Assembly: GCA_011048855.1 (NCBI GenBank)
Contig: DSCZ01000018.1
Location: forward strand, 1 to 12,451
Source: Desulfobacteraceae bacterium
Lineage (GTDB): Bacteria; Desulfobacterota; DSM-4660; Desulfatiglandales; Desulfatiglandaceae
Direction: 5' to 3'
Length of the DNA stretch: 12,451 nucleotides
Positions 9,633 to 12,451 of the stretch are shown one piece after another. Each line of letters begins with the position of its first letter. The first letter of the stretch is position 1. A program made the translations under genes and the position numbers. The notes under the pieces are model-generated. The model did no database searches and was not told the DNA's origin. It worked only from the letters and a program-made list of their open reading frames with translations.

Positions 9633-11078
9633 ATGAATGATCAGTATAAACCCGGTGATTCCGAAAACCCGATACCGTATCGCAACGTCCTGTCGCAGAT
9701 AGATCAGGCGGTGGCCGTCATTTCCGGGGGGCGGATCATCTATGCAAATTCGGCCCTGTGCAAAATTGCCGGGAAGAACCGAGGGGAAATGCTTGGGCAC
9801 CTGTTCCTCGACTTGGTGGAGGAAAAAGACCAGGCCAGGGTTGAGGGGTATTTGAAGTCCCGGGAATTTTCCGTGGCCGGCAGCGTGACTTTCCGGGTTA
9901 CCAGAGAGTCCGGCACCGACAGGGATGCTCGGTTGCAGGCTTTTCCGGTTCAACTCCAGGGAGCCTATGCTGATCTGCCGGGGCTATGCTGCTGTTTAAC
10001 CGATATCACCGACGACCTGGATCGACTGGACGAACTCCGAAGGGAGAATCGGCGTCTACGAAGCCTGATAGACGACGCCGAAAGTGTAGTGATGTCTTTC
10101 GCGCCCTATGACTGCAAGGACATCCTGCTGGCCAACCGTTACGTGGAGGCCCTGCTCGGCTGTTCGGTCAAGGAAATCATCAATGGCAGGGTTCATCCGT
10201 TTGATTTTGTTCACCCAGGAGATATAGATAAAGTAATCGAATTTTATGAAGGATTTCCTGATATTTACGAAAACGAATCATTGGAATATATAATTATAAG
10301 CAAAGATGGGAAACAAAAATGGGTTCGTGATACAGGTAATGCGCTTTTTGTTGAAAGGGGGCACGGAATTCCCAGAAGAATAGACCATACCATAGTGGAT
10401 ATTACCGAACAAAAAAGGAGAGAAATAGAATTAGAAAAGGAGAGATCCAAGCTCGACAGTATTATAACAAACAGCACCGATATGATATATCGTGTAGACC
10501 ACGAAGGCAATTTCCTTGATTTAAACCCTGCCGGGATGCAACTTCTTGGGATAGACGGAGATCCGGGTGAGAAGAATATTTTGGACTACTATGTTCACCC
10601 CGGCCAGAGGGATCTCCTTGTCCGGCAGATCAAGGAGAAGAGCCGGGCCCAGCAGACCGCCAAGTGGAGGATCCCCCCCGGCGTGACGATTGATGTGGTC
10701 ATCAATGCTTTAGCCGAGGTTGAACATGATGCAGAAGAGTTTTCATACCAGGGGATAGTTCACAATGTAACGAAGACCCTTGAAATGCAGAAGATAGAAT
10801 CGGTTAAAAAAATGTGCGGCGGTCTGAGCGACAAGATAAACACTCCGCTTATGACGCTGTCGATGAACATGCAGATGCTCAGGGACATGCTGCACTCCGC
10901 TCATTTGGATCCGGATGAGATAGCAGCCTGCCTGGACGGGATGGAAAAGGCCTACACGAGAATCATCGGGCCCATGGAGACGGTCCGCGAAAAATATTGG
11001 GATATAGAAGAGGTGTCAGACGGGATCGGTGGAACGATTTACGAGATACACGAGAAACTTCCGTCCAAGGAAAGTTGA
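9633..11078 (+). CDS. Triple-PAS sensor-like protein with a degenerate histidine-kinase dimerisation segment
   Basis: This 481-residue protein has no signal peptide or membrane segment, so it should be cytosolic. It contains three PAS-type sensory domains: about 20-127 (ending LTDITDD), about 146-258 (a PAS_3-like fold ending IVDITEQ) and about 273-381 (ending IVHNVTKT). Charged helices near 126-148 and 256-275 are likely coiled-coil linkers. Residues 387-420 (KKMCGGLSDKINTPLMTLSMNM and on) resemble a kinase dimerisation helix, which typically reads GG-x-AHE-x-N-x-PL. Here DK replaces the HE pair, so the phospho-accepting histidine is missing. No ATP-binding domain follows, and only 90 bases remain before the opposing gene. 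It may regulate a partner by binding rather than phosphorylation, or be a decayed kinase. Bases about 10200-10520 are markedly A+T-rich. ATG at 9633 has AGGGGA 10 bases upstream. The ligand is unknown. Confidence 0.85.
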   Translation: MNDQYKPGDSENPIPYRNVLSQIDQAVAVISGGRIIYANSALCKIAGKNRGEMLGHLFLDLVEEKDQARVEGYLKSREFSVAGSVTFRVTRESGTDRDARLQAFPVQLQGAYADLPGLCCCLTDITDDLDRLDELRRENRRLRSLIDDAESVVMSFAPYDCKDILLANRYVEALLGCSVKEIINGRVHPFDFVHPGDIDKVIEFYEGFPDIYENESLEYIIISKDGKQKWVRDTGNALFVERGHGIPRRIDHTIVDITEQKRREIELEKERSKLDSIITNSTDMIYRVDHEGNFLDLNPAGMQLLGIDGDPGEKNILDYYVHPGQRDLLVRQIKEKSRAQQTAKWRIPPGVTIDVVINALAEVEHDAEEFSYQGIVHNVTKTLEMQKIESVKKMCGGLSDKINTPLMTLSMNMQMLRDMLHSAHLDPDEIAACLDGMEKAYTRIIGPMETVREKYWDIEEVSDGIGGTIYEIHEKLPSKES

Positions 11079-11168
11079 AAGACCGGAAAAGGATGAAAAT
11101 CCGAAAGGCCGTTGCCTATATCATGCCCATCCGGAAATATCGGGTGAAAACCATATCATACCGCGGGG

Positions 11169-12332
11169 TCAACTCATGCGGCGGCGGATGAAATTTTCGA
11201 TTCGATCAAGCGCCTCCGACAGGATGGGTGTGTCCACGGTGCAGGAAATTCTTATGCACCCGGCACCCGAAGGCCCGAAGGCACTTCCGGGAACCACAAC
11301 CACCCGCTCTTCATCGACCAGGTCCATCGCGAAGGATGTGTCGTCTACCGTTATCGCGGCGATCGAAGGAAAGAGATAGAAAGAACCGGACGCAGGGTTG
11401 ATTCGTATCCCGGGCATTTTCCTCAGGCGTTCCCATGCAAACCTGCACCGTGTTTCGAATGCTTCTTCCATAGCGGCGAACACCCTGCGGTCCGTGTTGA
11501 GTGCAGCCAGCGCTGCACGCTGACCGATGCTGCTGGGGCAACTGGTGAAAAACATCGCGACCTTCATCATTTCCTCAATCAGCCAGGGAGGACCGAAGCT
11601 GAACCCGATGCGCCATCCGGTCATGGCAAACGTTTTTGAAAACGAGTTCACCACAATGGTGCGCTCCGCCATGCCGGGGCGGGTGTAAATCGATTCGTGT
11701 TTTCCACCGTAGACAAGGTGATCGTAGACCTCGTCTGATACAACAATCAGGTCTTTTTCCACTGCTATGCGGGCGAGCTCGTCGAGCACATGCCCGGGGA
11801 GAACCGCACCGGTCGGGTTGTTGGGTGAATTGATAAGCATCAACCTGCTTTTAGATGTTACGGCCGCGGCAATGCGATCGGGCCGGATCACGAAGCCGTC
11901 GTCGAAGTCCGTGGGAACGTACACGGGAAAGGCGTTCGCCAGCTCGATCTGAGCCGGGTAGGTCGGGAAGCAGGGTTCCGGAATGATCGCTTCCTCACCT
12001 GGGTCCAGGAGCGTTCGGAGACTGGCCGTTAACCCTCCCATCCCGCCGTGGGTGACGATGATGCCGGACTGATCCATCTCGATTCCTCTACCCCTTATCA
12101 TGTATTCCTGAAGGGCCGCCACCAGTTCATTGTCTCCCCGGGTGGGGGTGTAGTGGGTTGCGCCGGCTTCGGCGTCAGCCAGTGCGGATCGGCAGATCGA
12201 CGGAGGAGTGTGGAAATCCGGTTCCCCGATACCAAGAGAAATGACTTCCCGGTACCGGGCGGCTCGCATCGACATTTCCCTGATACGGCTGGGGGTTATG
12301 CGTCGTACATTTTTTGAAACTTTTTCTTTCAT
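11169..12332 (-). CDS. Class I/II PLP-dependent aminotransferase (aspartate-aminotransferase-like)
   Basis: This is a 387-residue fold-type I aminotransferase of the class I-gamma kind, which moves amino groups between an amino acid and a 2-oxo acid in the cytosol. Visible hallmarks are SLGIGEPDFHTP (32-43), HYTPTRG (60-66), NSPNNPTG (168-175) with the PLP-contacting asparagine, and SDEVYDHL (199-206) with D200 for the pyridine nitrogen. The Schiff-base lysine is K233 in SFSKTFAMTGWRIGF, and R361 in CIRISC should bind the substrate carboxylate. The length matches the family. The amino acid substrate cannot be read from the sequence; aspartate, aromatic amino acids and alanine are all possible. 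The start is ATG at 12332 (minus strand), with AAAAGGA 7 bases upstream. It is convergent with the PAS gene, 90 bases apart. That gap shows only a weak wobble-containing hairpin and no clear terminator. Confidence 0.94.
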   Translation of the reverse strand: MKEKVSKNVRRITPSRIREMSMRAARYREVISLGIGEPDFHTPPSICRSALADAEAGATHYTPTRGDNELVAALQEYMIRGRGIEMDQSGIIVTHGGMGGLTASLRTLLDPGEEAIIPEPCFPTYPAQIELANAFPVYVPTDFDDGFVIRPDRIAAAVTSKSRLMLINSPNNPTGAVLPGHVLDELARIAVEKDLIVVSDEVYDHLVYGGKHESIYTRPGMAERTIVVNSFSKTFAMTGWRIGFSFGPPWLIEEMMKVAMFFTSCPSSIGQRAALAALNTDRRVFAAMEEAFETRCRFAWERLRKMPGIRINPASGSFYLFPSIAAITVDDTSFAMDLVDEERVVVVPGSAFGPSGAGCIRISCTVDTPILSEALDRIENFIRRRMS

Positions 12333-12339
12333 GCCAAGG

Positions 12340-12346
12340 TCCTTTT
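12340..12346 (-). promoter_or_regulatory. Ribosome binding site of the aminotransferase
   Basis: On the minus strand AAAAGGA lies 7 bases before the ATG. It supports the chosen start at 12332. Confidence 0.7.
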
Positions 12347-12389
12347 CAGGGGGCAGGTTGGGAAAATGCCTTCATGGAATATTTGAAAA

Positions 12390-12419
12390 TTGATAGCACC
12401 GGGGGCGCGAGGATGTCAA
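12390..12419 (-). promoter_or_regulatory. Sigma-70-type promoter for the aminotransferase
   Basis: On the minus strand a perfect -35 box TTGACA (12414-12419) is followed by an 18-base spacer and the -10 box TATCAA (12390-12395, 4 of 6 matches). TGC directly before the -10 box gives the extended -10 motif TGn. Transcription would start near 12383, about 50 bases before the start codon. Confidence 0.6.
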
Positions 12420-12451
12420 TCATTGAATCCCCCCGCCACGGCCTTTATTCG

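Noticed and set aside
11128..11146. A small hairpin (CATCCG with CGGGTG, one G-T wobble) between the convergent PAS and aminotransferase genes
   Set aside because: No T-run follows on either strand, so it does not qualify as an intrinsic terminator.
10997..11191. A 64-codon plus-strand frame across the 3' end of the PAS gene, considered as a frameshifted kinase remainder
   Set aside because: The translation is arginine-rich with no ATPase motifs, and there is no room for a catalytic domain before the opposing gene.
9142..12332. A functional unit of ridA with the aminotransferase, since RidA protects PLP enzymes
   Set aside because: The genes are on opposite strands and separated by the PAS gene. 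RidA acts generally, so proximity alone is not evidence.

Overview
This window is a stretch of bacterial chromosome, roughly 55-60% G+C by eye, densely packed with housekeeping genes. No tRNA, rRNA, CRISPR array, insertion sequence or phage gene is visible. The gene content and protein style suggest a Gram-negative anaerobe of the Desulfobacterota (former Deltaproteobacteria) type. That placement is inference from general resemblance only, because no search could be run.

Positions 1-8916 (+ strand) hold what looks like one long operon for glutamine and glutamate nitrogen use. In order it carries the 3' part of gltB (cut by the window edge), gltD, carA, carB and purF. GltBD makes glutamate from glutamine and 2-oxoglutarate. 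CarAB uses glutamine nitrogen to make carbamoyl phosphate for pyrimidines and arginine. PurF uses it for the first committed step of purine synthesis. The gltB-gltD and gltD-carA gaps are 14 and 4 bases. The carA-carB and carB-purF gaps are about 50 bases each, and both carry a tandem 7-base repeat.

Positions 8917-9522 hold a 225-base gap with promoter-like sequence, followed by ridA, an enamine/imine deaminase with a strong ribosome binding site. Positions 9523-9632 are a structured spacer with hairpins and a third 7-base repeat tract. Positions 9633-11078 encode an unusual sensor-like protein with three PAS domains. It ends in a helix resembling a histidine-kinase dimerisation domain that lacks the phospho-accepting histidine, and it has no ATPase domain. 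The middle of this gene is strikingly A+T-rich.

Convergent to it, on the minus strand at 11169-12332, is a class I PLP-dependent aminotransferase with its own good promoter near the right edge of the window.

The most interesting signal is the TARCNNN heptamer family (R = A or G) at three intergenic sites. At carA and carB the repeat itself supplies the stop codon. Because 7 is not a multiple of 3, successive units place TAA or TAG in all three reading frames. The second is the mosaic, apparently non-kinase PAS protein.
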